A stretch of DNA of 64,000 nt from Tubiluchus corallicola (Eukaryota > Priapulida > Priapulimorpha > Priapulimorphida > Tubiluchidae): contig JAQGDQ010000032.1 in assembly GCA_030141605.1 (NCBI GenBank), positions 724,065-788,064 on the forward strand. Direction: 5' to 3'. Position 1 is the stretch's first letter. The number at the start of each line of letters is the position of its first letter. Below, in pieces: positions 34,860 to 48,000 of this stretch. Made by a program: the position numbers and the translations under genes. Below the pieces are notes generated by a model. It did not search any database, was not told the DNA's origin, and saw only the letters and a program-made list of their open reading frames with translations.

Positions 34860-35835
34860 GGAAACGTGATATGTAATAATAACAATATGTTACCAAACCT
34901 CTATATTCAAGTGAGTAAGAAAATTAGCGAACGACGCACGTTTCTAATATCGCAGAAGTTGCAGAGCTATCCCATTCATAGCAGTAAGAAAAGTTGCCTA
35001 GCTATGGAATGGAAATCAAACCGAAATTACTGATTTCCGATAATTTGCTGATTATGTTATGTCATCATGTCATTATGATGTTCATCTAAACGCTCTAATT
35101 TGGTAGATAGTTATTACAGCCATTGTGAAAATTACAGACACATGGAAGAGTACAAAAACTGGTACATATGTAACTTAGCGGTTACCGACATGTTGACTGA
35201 AATACTGTTACATGTTTTTACTTTGGTCTTGTCTTCACATTTGAAATAGCGATAATGTTAACAGCTGTTACGATGGACAGATTTCTCATCATATAATACC
35301 CATTACAATATGATCAAATGTGGAGGAACTGGAAGGAACATTGTTGTTCCGTGGATTTGAGATTTAGATACATAATTATATTATGGAAGCAGACAAACTG
35401 TTTACTGTGTATTCACACGTGTTGCCAATTTAGAATTAATTATTACGTTGTCTATTATTTTTTGCATAATTGCAGTAGTGTTACTTTTCATGAACACCAA
35501 TATAATGCTTGTTAGTCGAAGATCATATTTAAAAGCGTAACTTAAAATCAGCCAAGTTAATCAGTTTATTAGTTGGCACTTTTCCGTGTGTTGGTCTCTC
35601 TTCGCGGTGATCGGTTTGATCAGCATGGAGTGTAAGGGTGAGATTATTATTTCACCTTTTTTCTTTTCAGTTTCCTATCTGATGTTGAGTTGTAATTCCT
35701 TTATGAGTTCAATAATTTACCCTCTGGAAAAACCAGGAACTTCGAATGTCTTTCAAGAAAGGGCTTCAGTGGGATAATTTAAATGCTCTGATCAACAGAA
35801 ACGCACAAAATAACTGAGTTCAAAATATACGACCA
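34860..35835 (+). pseudogene. Class A GPCR pseudogene 2
   Basis: A more complete decayed copy of the intact receptor. It includes the 5' flank (AATAATAACAATATGTT, as at 45,658), the N-terminus region, helix 1 to helix 2 (ACATGGAAGAGTACAAAAAC, GGTACATATGTAACTTAGC, encoding K-N-W-Y-I-C-N-L-A-V-T-D-M-L-T), the helix 3 end (ACAGCTGTTACGATGGACAG, M-D-R-F), helix 5, and helix 7 to the tail. Deletions remove parts of helices 2-3 and 5-6; an in-frame TAA follows D-R-F-L-I-I and several frameshifts are present. Its 3' flank resembles that of pseudogene 1 (AAATGTGGCC), so the two arose by local duplication. Confidence 0.9.
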
Positions 35836-36531
35836 ACTGTGTAGATTGCAGTTAATGTTATAACAAATGTGGCCTCTGACGTCAGCACAACTTTGCCATA
35901 CAATATATAATGAATAACAGCCAAAATTATGTATAATATAAAATAATTTTCAATATATTAGGTATATTGCCGGTTTGATCAAACAAGAATTGTATTATTG
36001 TGAAAGGCACACAAAGAAAATAACTTCAGCACGGTGTCTTCGAAGAACGGCTATCCACTGATAAGCTTTTAGAGCATTTTTGGGCATCTTAATAACAGTC
36101 TCTTCCTTGCAGATAGGTTAAACTTTACTCTATAATTGTCACAAAATCGATTACCTCATGCCTAATGAGAAAAAATCCTAACTTCGTTTTAAATAGATAA
36201 TAAATTATACGCGGACAAATGGATGATGCTGCCAGAAACTGGCCTTAGCACACTCCTTTAAATTGGACCTTAGGCCATATCCAAACAAGATAAACAAAAT
36301 TAATCTGAACTTTCTATTAAACACAAAATACTTTTAGTATTAATACAGGCAAGAGGACGTATCCATCATCGCTCTTCTTATTAAGTTTCTGTTGATAATC
36401 AGTTATCAGGTTTATCTTTACATTTACGCAATACTGCTCATAACATATAAGACGTAGATTATTTAATTGTTCCGTCACCTCTGCAGTACCGCCACCAGAT
36501 CCAACATTATGCATTTGAGCTCAAAGCTGAC
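35836..36531. other. Intergenic / 3' flank of the large receptor gene
   Basis: Lies downstream of the minus-strand stop at 36,534-36,532 and presumably includes the 3' UTR. No canonical AATAAA could be placed with confidence on the minus strand. Confidence 0.4.
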
Positions 36532-39017
36532 TTATAACTGACTATCAGAATTTTTGTTTCCTGTGTTTTCATTGCAAGATAAATTGTCAAAACTAGCAAA
36601 GTAATTGTTATCTTTGACACATTCTTTCGGTTTTGAGTCACTGCTATTCGAGCTTGACGGTATAGATGTTTTATCAGTTGACTTCGACGTTCCAGCAGCA
36701 CTAGATGTGGTGAAAGTTTCCATTGCTCTGCTGCTCCAAGAGGAAACTTTGTTTGCGAGTTGACTCCTGACGCGAGCATTAGCTAGAATAAATGCAATGA
36801 AGATAAAAAGGCCCTGCAAGCCATTACAGATAATAAAAAAATACCAAATAACCGTGGACCGTGTTAGCGCACCAATAAAGCCAAATATCCATGTAAATCC
36901 TAAGAGTGTTGAGAGTTTAATACAAAGAAGAAATCGTTTCTTTGCATCAAGAGTTTGTCCAACCGTCTTTGTCACTTCACTCATTTGTTTTAGTCTAACA
37001 GCTGTAACAACGAAAAGTATAATATTTGTAACTATAATCAACAATGCAGGGATGTAAAATGCTCCTATGCTGGCCCATTTATTGCTGATAAAGCATCCCT
37101 TTCTTCCATAGAGGTCGGGTTGGTTTTTTGCAATATGAATACCTATACAAGGTATTACAATAAGAAAAGGCGCCGCCCATCCCACAACCATGTATTTATA
37201 AAGTCTCGAACGTTTTCCCACGTTTATCTCAGAAGCAAACGTTATAAAAATGTCACCAGCCATGCACAGCATCCAGAAGAAAACACATAACCAAGTGTAA
37301 TGCAAGAATACCCCAATTGCTACGCATCCACTGCCAAGATTAGTTCTATTAATGCCCGTTAGTAGCAGTAGTTGTGCTGCGAATAACGTCAAAACTATGC
37401 ACATGACCATTTTACCTGGCAGAGTTCTCAAGCTAGAAATCAAACAGTAGGTTAAAAAAGTTAGAAGAAGGCTTATAAGTGACACTGTGCCAGTCACTAT
37501 CGTTACGATGCCTTGACCTTGTGATACATAATAAAAATTCCGGGATTCATTCCACGCGGACAAGCAGACATGGATCTCATCTTCATACATCCTGTATTCT
37601 CCCTCTGGTAGGTAAAAACCGGAAGGCGTTTTTATCCTGCCGTCGATCTCGATGATTATTTCATCCATGGACACATTTGTTTTTTTACAAGTAAGAAAAT
37701 TTTCGAAGCACACTTGGAACGATATGAAGTAGCTACCATTATCATTTTGTGTCAAAGTTACTAACACATTGTTCATGTCGTAAAGGACATTTGTTTCCTT
37801 GACGAAGAGGTAATCAGATGCATTTACATTTTCAATAATTTCTACATCGCTAGTAACATAGTTTTTCAAATGACCATGGTCGCATGAATATGAAGTGTTC
37901 CACTGATGGTTCAGGATTGATATTCTTTTTGTAGGACTTGTTGGACTAGTAGCCTTGATTATGTCTCCTAATAAATTTTTGGCTAGTTCTTTCATAAATT
38001 CTAATGAGTATCTAGCAACCATTGGTCCAGTTAGTAGAAAATCATGGGATACGTCCTTGCAATCCAAAAACTCTTCGTAAGGTTTTATTGATATGCTTAG
38101 CGTACTGTCGTTGTACGGGTTTACTCTACTTCTTACAATGGTGGGGAGAACGTCCATTATTTCAAAATATTCAGGGGAATTCTTGCATATACAGCACAGA
38201 TTAGTACGTATGGTTACTGTTTTTGCATCTGGTAAAATGTTGGAGTCACTTTTTACAAATGTAGTATTGAAGTCAAGCAAACACGTGCCATTGCTGGCAA
38301 TCAAGCGATCATTACAGAAGATGGTCTCGCATTTTCTAGCCTGATAATTATAAAATTCTGACTTCTGGCAATTTTTGGGGTTCCTGAAAAATATCCTGTT
38401 GTTATACGAAATTGTGTCTTCCAAATTAGAGAAATCCAGCAACAGCGTGAATGTTGGCAAAAAGCCATCGTCACTGGCTTCCATTGGAAAATATTCAAAC
38501 TTCATAGTGAATGATACTCCATTACATAGGGCACAATGTGGATTTTTGTATGTCCCGTAACCTTTTGGGTCATTAACTACACTGACGTAACTGGAGCAAA
38601 GTTCTGACCACCTGGTTAATGCAGTCTCGTTTGTAGCTTCTGAACAGTCGTCAATTCCATAGTCGATGCATGTATGTGGCTTCAAAGTGTGTTCAAATGG
38701 AGGCTGCGTAGTTAAATCACATTTATTTGCCAACTCTTCTACGGTCTTCTTGTCGCCAGAACTCAGGATATTTCTGTTTTCACTGGTGTTTCTGCAGTTA
38801 AGTTGAGATGGCCACTGCACAACATTACTATATCGCTGGTGGCACAATGAACAGAATACATTTTTGTATGTAATTCCTCTTCTAGTGCCATCTGGCTCAT
38901 AGTAAGGTATTTTGTAGATATATTCTTCAGAAATGTCATCTTCACATTGTTCCCGAATATCGTCATTGTCCCAGTCTTCAGGGCACTTTGCAACAATGCG
39001 AAACATTTCGCTTTCAC
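36532..39017 (-). CDS. Receptor exon 13: ectodomain, seven-helix domain and tail
   Basis: One 2,486-nt exon, residues 570-1397. The ectodomain has repeated short Cys motifs (C-S-L-C-H, C-A-L-C-N, C-C-I-C-K), common in Methuselah-like and somatomedin-B-linked receptors of invertebrates. Helices run from I-V-T-I-V-T-G-T-V-S-L to I-A-F-I-L-A-N. The tail is Ser/Thr-rich (S-S-S-N-S-S), with potential phosphorylation sites. The start at the acceptor TTCTAG|GTGAAAGC was chosen because it continues the upstream frame; a solitary intronic ATG eight codons earlier is not used. Smaller open frames on either strand within these limits are shadows. Confidence 0.95.
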
Positions 39018-42000
39018 CTAGAAAATTAGAATGCATTGACACCGGATTTTATATTACCATAAATAAGCTACGTTAGCATCGTGATATGAAAACTGCAAGA
39101 TAGAGTACCTGTTCTTGGCTTGAATTGATAACTTATGCAAGACATGTACTGCTGTATGGACGGAATGAACTTCCTCTTCTTGAGTGAGGCATGAATGGTT
39201 GCGATTCGTTCGGTAGATGGCGCGACAAGGTTGTGTATGCAAGTGGCTTCATAATCATAACAACAGTCACCATACCTATAATAATAGAACAGTAATTGAT
39301 AATATAAGATGGATTTTGTAAAAATTAGCGACTGCAAACAAACAATATAAATCAAACAAATAGATAAGCAAACAAAAACGCAAGAAAGCAGTCAGAAAGC
39401 AAAAATAGTTTGCAACATTGTCAGTAAACGACACACAAAAAACAAAACAAGTAAAGAGATAGATTAAAACATGATTAAAAACTTACAAATAACAAAATTG
39501 ATCGCAGCTACATGATAAACGCCCTGCTGCTCCACATCTGCCCCAGCATGAGAAAAGGTAATAATCTTTATCCTTGTCATTCCATTCATAAGCTGCATCA
39601 GATTGATCACAGTAAAAATGTATCTCTTGAATCTTTGCTAAAAACAATAAAAAAGCAGCTGTATCAGCTTCTATATTACACGTTGCTGTTTGGAGATGTT
39701 AAAGACTCACTTTAAGTATTAAATGTGTTATTATTTGTAAACATGCTCGTGAATCTGTTGTGTATTTATCTCACATGCCGAATATGCATTGTACCTGTAT
39801 TGCTGCAGAAGCTAACCTCTTCGTCTCTTCCGCTTGAACAGTCCTCATATCCGTCACAAACAAGACGCAGTGGAAGACATTTTGCATCATCTTCACCACA
39901 GTTAAATGGAGCCTCTTGACCACAAAATACTGCAAAAATGATAACCCATGCGACTGAAAAGCCTACCAGAACCTAGTTACGAAGAGCAATCAAGTCAAAC
40001 GGAGAATAACAGAAGACGATAAGAATTAGGGGATATTTTAATTTGTAGAATGTTACAAAATTAACAGTATAAATTGTACTATGGATTAACACTACACATT
40101 CAAAGGATTAATACCATGTATGAGTAGTACATGCAGTAGGGTTTGATAGTTTCTAGTTCGTATAGAACTTCATATAGAATTTCGCAAATTTTCACGACCG
40201 ATCTTCTAGTGGTATTATTCTGCAATTTCAGGTGTATAAATAAAGTTTCAGTCGCGCAGTGAAAGGCATGACTGGTTAGTTCGCAAAGGGTGTAGAATTA
40301 TACACCTCTACATCAATGTGTGATTCAATAGTTAACGTAGAGGCCAAGCAATGAATCTAATTAAAGTTTTTCTTATCAAACTATGAAAGTATTTCATTGA
40401 AAACAGAAATGAGGCAGTATTCCCTCACACTTTCTGGCTGATAAAACATTGAAGTGTCGTACTGTTATCATCATTATCATCATACCAGCCTTGATGTCAA
40501 CAGATACATAATCTCCATTTGAGGACACTTTAACGGCACGTTTGAAAAGCTCTTGATGAAACAAGGATTAAAGGCAGTCTTGAAAATATATGGGTTAGCG
40601 AAATTACCTTTGGGACAGCCAAATTCGTCTTCGCCTTCAAGACAGTCATCATTACCATCACATCGTACATTCTCCTCGAGGCATTCACCAGTCATGCAGC
40701 GAACACCGTCACAGATTTCCCCAACTGAAATTAAGACGGCATTACTTGTTTGTGTATGCAATCTATTTCCATGCTCAGATCAAATTACCATTATCATTAT
40801 TTATTACTAATTTATAAAGCCACATACACATATTTTATACACATATGAAAATATAATCTAATGACACTGTACATGCGCAAAATGCATTAAAATTATAAAA
40901 CGACAAGGTATACAAAATATAAGATATCTGGCTTTAACTAACTCTGGTAAATAAAAAGTATATGACATACATGAAGATTAAAAAACTATTAAAAAATGTT
41001 ATGTACTAAAATCTACGACAAGTTAAACGCTAATTTAAAAAGGGTACGTTTTCAGTAAATATTTAGAATGACTTACATTATGTGCGAGTTAAATACGAGC
41101 TGTTCATTAATGATAAGCTGTTCATTATTGTGGCATAGAGAATAGCTAAGCGAATTTTGTAATAAGATGGGCAAAACCATTAATGGATTTATACACAGTT
41201 AGGATTTTAAATTAAAAACGGAACTTGGCTGCTGGCCAATGTAAAATACAGAGAGCGGGTGTGATATGGTCATATTTTTTAAACATTGCGAATTAGTCGA
41301 GATGCTGAGTTTTGTTTTCTTTCGAGCTTGATGAGTTCAATGTCCGGCAGACAATAGACGGGCTGTTACTATAGTACATACGGCTCGTGATAAAAGCGTG
41401 AACTAAATACTGGGTGACTTCCGTGATTAGAATCTCATTAGATGTTTACGACTTCGCTTGATGTTGTGAAGATGATAACATGAGTTAAAACAAATCTTTG
41501 TGATGTGCGTACTCTTAGACAAATTTTAGTCTAACCAATGCCCAGGTTTCTGACAAAAGACACAGAATAGAACAGAAACCTTGTTTAGCTATCGCTTGGT
41601 ACCAAGAATCAGAAATTCTACTTTTTTATACTGAGAGGAACAAAAAAATTTCAGAGAACCTAATATTATAGGTCGAAAAATATTAATTTAATTGATCACT
41701 TGTTTGTCCTTCATCGCAATCTGTCTCATCACTAGAGTCTGCACAGTGGCTGATACCATCGCAAACAAACCAATCTCTGATACATCTTCCAGTGTCTTTA
41801 CATCGAGTATAATTACAGGGCAGCGGATCTGAAAGACATGTAAACAAGTAATTTTTAAAGATATAAAAATTACATCGTCTTACTTTATTAGCCAGTTTAA
41901 ATATTATTGGTTTGGAGGATTTGAAAGCATGGTTTTGATATCAAGATCTCAGTATAGCGTAACTGAACCAAGAAAATGAAAACTAAATAGCAACGAAGGC

Positions 42001-45000
42001 GATAGTCAATTTGCGTAACACGCTTAACCGTCTAAGTCGGAGCTAGACTTACATTTAATGAACCTAAGTATATGAAAAATGCTTAACTGTGATCCTTTAA
42101 ATTAAGGCTCTTTGATGTAGCTGACTACTGACACGCTCTTTATCATTTTTTATGCTACGATTCCTGTGTTCAATCAGAATTATGTATCTCCAAGTGTAAA
42201 AAAGGATCGCCTTTAGAATTTAATAGTGATGTCTGAGGTAACCGCAATATTACCATGTATGGCATGGCACTCGAGATCAGACATTTTTTCGTCTTCTCCA
42301 TTCTCGCAGTCACGGAAATCGTCGCACACCCTTTCAGTTAGAATACATTTTCCAGTGCTTAGGCACTGAAACCCGTCTTCACAAATTTTCATATCTGCAA
42401 CAATAAACATCTTTGAAAATTATTAAACACCGTTTTATTGTTATTAACATGGGCTTACTGGCTATCTCGGGTGATTAACTGCTTAAAAGAACATTTAGTG
42501 AATTAACTTCTCGCACATGAGGCTCAGGGTTACTAGTGGTAACATGTATAAAATTCGGAAAGAACAAACATGCCATTCACACAAGGTTTACGAGACGATC
42601 AAGACGCTCCTTGAGACCAGAGCTCCTTCAGAAATGATAAAAGAGCATTGCGTAGCATTACACCCAAGCAGTAAGCATTTTCGTCTAATGATGTTCCTAA
42701 GATGAAGTACAGCAGATTAGCAACTGCGGTTTATGACACAGATGGCGAAAACGTCTACCAAGTATAACTGAAGCTAAAAAAATCTACGTTAATCAAATTA
42801 AGGAATTTAAAGTTAGACCCGGTGTTCTACTAATCAAGTTGACTCTCATTTCTGTATTTGACATCAAAAGCTTCCAGATGGCAATAAATTTCAGTCCCAA
42901 ACGTGACGATAACAGTAATACCTAACACATGTTTGTGGACTACAGAATCTTGCTCTGGACCAGCAATCGTTTGGATACAGAATAGTTTTGATTTTTAGCA
43001 GACTTGGCGCTATTGTGGCTAGATTTGTTTGTCTGTTTGTCGGACTTACCACAAACAGAAATCAATTCATCAGATGAATCCCTGCAATCGTCAACATAGT
43101 CACACAATTTCTTTCTCGACAAACAAATACCTGTGTCGTTGCATCGAAATGTGTCACCTTCAAGGCACGGTTGGCTACCTGAAACAGAATATTTGTAAAC
43201 AATATAGCACAAATTAGCTTGCTGACAGCCTTCCAAGTTCCAGACTTGCTACGATCTTTATCTTGAACCATGCAATCAAATTCAACAACTATTATATTTT
43301 GTATATCATTGTCTAGTATTGCATAATGACGCATAATTTTGCTAATGGCCTGGGAGAGGCCATCGTTTGCTCAACTTGTATCATAGGTATGAAATGTTCC
43401 TTAATTGCTTTTGTTGAACTGTTACCAGTTTTCACCTTAAAATACCACCCTGGTAGGTTACATACTGCATCCGTCAAAAACTGGGTCCTCTGGTACTCCA
43501 TTTGGTACTATAAAACGCAATTTTTTGGCTTTTAATTTCTTGCAATTTAAACATTTTGTTATACAATCCGATACATTGCAAGTTAAAATCCAAAGCCTAC
43601 ATTTGATCAGTGAAAAGGTTGCGATCGGACAGGAATCTAGCTCAATATCAGTGAAGATGTGAAAAGTTTGACTCACTAATCACCACTATTGTTTATACGT
43701 GCTTATCAATGACCATGGAATATGGAGAAATTTCATTTCAGTATAATTTTCAGTCACTGAAAATTTCCTCACCATATTTTTGTATACATTCAGCATTACT
43801 TAAACTTGTTAATTCATGATCGTATCCGCATTGTGTAATTAGTTCGTCCACTGAATCAAGATAATCCGAGAAACCACTACACAGAAGTCTGCCGTCGTAG
43901 CAACGGTATGAATCAGGACAGCGTTCTTCGTATGGACCACACTTTATCGCCTCTGAAGTGAAAATAAAAATGTATAAAACTATACTCATTTAAACAGAAA
44001 ATAAGTACTATTCCATAGTATTATCCATTAGACATTATGAATAGCAATTGTTTATATAGCTTTTTCATCTCCTACCTCCTACATTGTAATGGTTCTGTCC
44101 ATTGGGAAGCCATTGCATAATGGTACCAAATTATAATTAGACTGGGACACATGTAATGGTTCCGTGATTCAGCAGGTGTTTTTAAAATTTCAGACCTGTT
44201 CCAAAGGCATGAAGGAAGCAAGAAGGGCCGTCTGGTAGTTTGTTTTTTAAAGATATTATTTCTGAAGATTTCTTAGCACCATCATCAAAATTTCCATAGC
44301 AAATACTGCGAATGTGGAAATCTGCGAGACAAAATTTTCGGTTAGTATTTATTTCGTCTTGTAATAGAGTTCATGGCAGTTTCGCGGCCAATACGTTTTT
44401 TTTAAACAGAGGGCTAATATCTCGTTCTTGCGAAGATAAAATGAAGTATCTTAGATTTAAGACAAGAGAGTTTCAACTCATGTGCAACCATGCGTAAAAA
44501 GAGGACTTGTATTTCCCTTTTGAGCAAACAAGCTAAACAAGTAAGCAGTGGATTCAATATTTTGTGATTATATTTTTAATGAATTAGTTTCAGACTTTGT
44601 CAGTTTGTTGACCTTGTCTGCGCTGCTGCAGTCTGGAGCTTTTAATCAGCAAGTTTTTTGTATTTCTGTTAACAGTCCCAAAGTTATTACTTAGTAATAA
44701 GTACTCACCACACATTTCCACATTTTCGTCCCAGTTATTACCACAGTCATCAAAGCTATCGCACACATTCTTATCCAAGATACAACGAAGCGTTCCCTCA
44801 CATAGCGTATAGCCTTGTGGACAGTCCAGTGATTCTATAATAGAATAAATATCACTGAGCATTCATCTGGAATTTGCAAGCATTGCGAAAAACTTTATCC
44901 TTGTAATGACGTCAAAATAACAAGGCTTATGCAACAAAAAATCCATAATTGTGAGTTCAATCAGTTAATTAAGCGAAAATACAGGTATTACACAAAAGAC

Positions 45001-48000
45001 AAAAGAGTAACAGTCAAATATTTGACAAATATATTAAACAACAATGTCACAATGTAGACTTTCTGTTTAGCTTTTTCTGGTGTCAGATGAAATTTCAGTT
45101 TCATCATCACCTGAGATGTCTTATTTGAGTAGACCATTTGCTTGCATATTTTGATGTTATATATAATTTTGTATATATAAAAGTATGGATATTGTACTGT
45201 GTGCACCGTTTGTAATTTCGCTTTGCACCTTTTAGTATTACGTGAAACTATTTGTAAAAGTTGTTTAGTATCCATAAATTGGTAAACAGTTGTAAGCCTG
45301 CAGAAAAAGAGGTATAACTAAACAGTTACAACAATAACAATAATCACCCCCCATCTCTCTTGCAACTCACCTAATAACTACCGACTGTGTATATAGCGAT
45401 TGTTATATTATGCTGAGCTATAAAAACACTCTATTTGTATAGGCTTTTATTCGCCCTTGTTTGTAGTTTTGGAAAATTTGTGATATGAATACCATGCCAT
45501 ATTATGGATTTGCATTATTAATTTGCCTTATTTGTAATAGGTGACTATAACAATAATGATCATAGCTCATAAAATAACCACATAAAATGCACAGCATATA
45601 GCAGGAAAATACTAGTGACAACAAACAGTAAGTATAGAGTGGGGAAGTGTACATTACAATAATAACAATATGTTCTTTACATGACACATTTCTCTAATCG
45701 AAGTACCACGCGTAATATCCTGCAAACATTGAAGAAAGTCACAGAGATGTAGGCTACATCATATGTGGAAGCAAGAATATCTGCATATCATGGAATCTTG
45801 GAATAGAAGTCAAACAGAAGTGCAGCAATTGGATTCCGTAAATTTGTTAACCAGGCTTTGTCTCCACGTTATGGCAGTGCTTACTGAACTCTCTAACTTG
45901 ATAGTTATTATAGCAATTGTAAAGTACAGACACTTGGAAGAGTACAAAAATTGGTACATATGTAATTTAGCAGTTACAGACATGTTGACGGGAACACTTT
46001 TACATGTTTTTATGTACTCGCATTCCATCAAAAATCATCCATTGGCTAGACATAAATGTTTAATTTTATTATCCTTTGGTCTTGTCTTTATTTACGAATC
46101 TGTAATAATGTTAACAGCTGTTACGATAGACAGATTTCTCATCATAAAATACCCATTACAATATGTCGATATGTGGAAGAGCTGGATGGTTCTTCTTGTT
46201 ATTTTTTGCTCATGGATATGCTCTCTTGGAACAGGCGTGTTACTATATTACGGAAACAGGCGACATGTTTTTTATTGTACAATGACACACGTTGCTAGTT
46301 TGGAATTAATCATACTGACGTCTATTGTTTTTTGTGTAATTGCAGTTGTGTTACTTTTCATCAACACTAGTATAGTGAGTATTGCTCGAAGACATATGCG
46401 GCAGATTGAATCAGAAATTGATGCTCGAAGATCATTCAAGCGCAACTTAAAATCAGCCAAGTTCTTCAGTTTGGTGGTTGGTGTCTTCTTCGTGTGTTGC
46501 TCTCCTTTTCTTGTGATCAGCGTGATTACAGCTCAGGGTGAGGATGAAATTATTCTTCCATCATCTGTCATTTCAATCTGCTACCTTCTATTGAACTGTA
46601 ACTCGTTTATGAATCCCGTAATTTATGCTTGGAAAAATAAAGAACTTCGAGCGTCTCTAAAGAAAGTACTTCAGTGGGACAGATTAGCCGCTTTGTTCAA
46701 AAGAAATGATGACTGCGATAACTTGCAGAACTAATCTGATTCTGCCTTTACGGCTTAGATTAGGCATGTACTCTGTTACGACTAATATTTATAGTAGTAG
46801 TAGTTTACTGACTAGTTAATAAACGCAAAATTTACTGTATTAGGCTATATGATAACCAGTCTAAACAGTCCAAGAAAATACATAGCAGCAATATTTATAC
46901 AGAGGCAAATTTAAATTGCATATAGCATGATCTTAACTACTCAGTCAATAATCAATCATCTAAAAAGTTTGTAGCACATTCCAAAATTTGTAAATGTGCG
47001 CGGCAAAATACAGTAGATATCATTGAAAAATCCACATAGTTTAATAAAGTTTTAGTATTGTAAAGCCTTTAAATAAATGATTAGTACACCGCATTCACAC
47101 ATTCTATTTTTCCTTGGTATCTAGCATATAAAACATGTATAAACGCCAATTTCATTATTTTTAATGGCTTGACTAGAAAGTTCTCGGCTTCACGATCTTG
47201 GACATGAGTGCAACTCTAGCAGATTGGTCCTGCTAGATGTATTTTTGCTGAGATATCTTATTGTGATTGAATAATGATTCATTGTGTGTCAATTATTCAA
47301 GTCGCATATCTGACACGGTTGCTTCCAAAATATATAATTTTTGCTTTTTGCTGGAGAAGTTGGTATAACTAGTGCAGTTATAGAAGACAGCTTTCGTCCA
47401 TATCACTAAATTTTTAATTTTCAGTATATAACACGTATAAGAATCATTTCTTTTTAATCATTTCCTAACCAAGCCAGTACATTGCTTAAGTTATATAAAG
47501 TTATACAAAGTTATATATTGCTGAAGGCAGCTGACTGAATTCAGTTGGTATTTTCGTTTGTCTAAAAAATAACTATTAATTTGTAATCGCTAATCTAAGT
47601 ACATTCAGTACCACTGTTTCCCAGTATCCAGGCTAGTTTTTTGAGAATTTGCTAAGTTCAGCTGTTACACATAATCTTACTTACAGTACGTTAAGTTGAT
47701 GTGCTGACATGGTGAGTTACAATTTACATTTCTGACGGAACTGAAATCACAGCAGGACTTAATACGGACGGTTGGGCCACAACCGGTACCTAACACGTTA
47801 TCAAGGATAATAAAAAGACAACGAATCAGCAGAAGTACCTTAACGACAGCGTACACACCCTTTTTTAATGAGGGTGTTTTTCGGGAAGACCGAGCAAAAC
47901 GGTCATCTCGACTGTCACTTATTCATTTATCAACCAGGTTCGGCTTTGCTTAGTTTCGTTCGCCAAGCATACACCTTGAGAACTCAGCTATTTCTCTCAT

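Larger units (their letters stand above)
39930..44708. other. Introns between receptor exons 4 and 10
   Basis: Between the listed exons, the intron sequence at 40,725-41,699, 41,829-42,253, 42,395-43,049, 43,179-43,772 and 43,953-44,708 is AT-rich and shows no further LDLa-type exon, RNA gene or mobile element that I can support. Confidence 0.6.

Noticed and set aside
36507-36779. 90-codon frame overlapping the receptor C-terminus
   Set aside because: Shadow frame of exon 13, which has far better domain evidence.
47855-47885. ACACCC...GGGTGT hairpin followed by T-run, like a bacterial terminator
   Set aside because: The context is animal intron; a factor-independent terminator has no meaning here.
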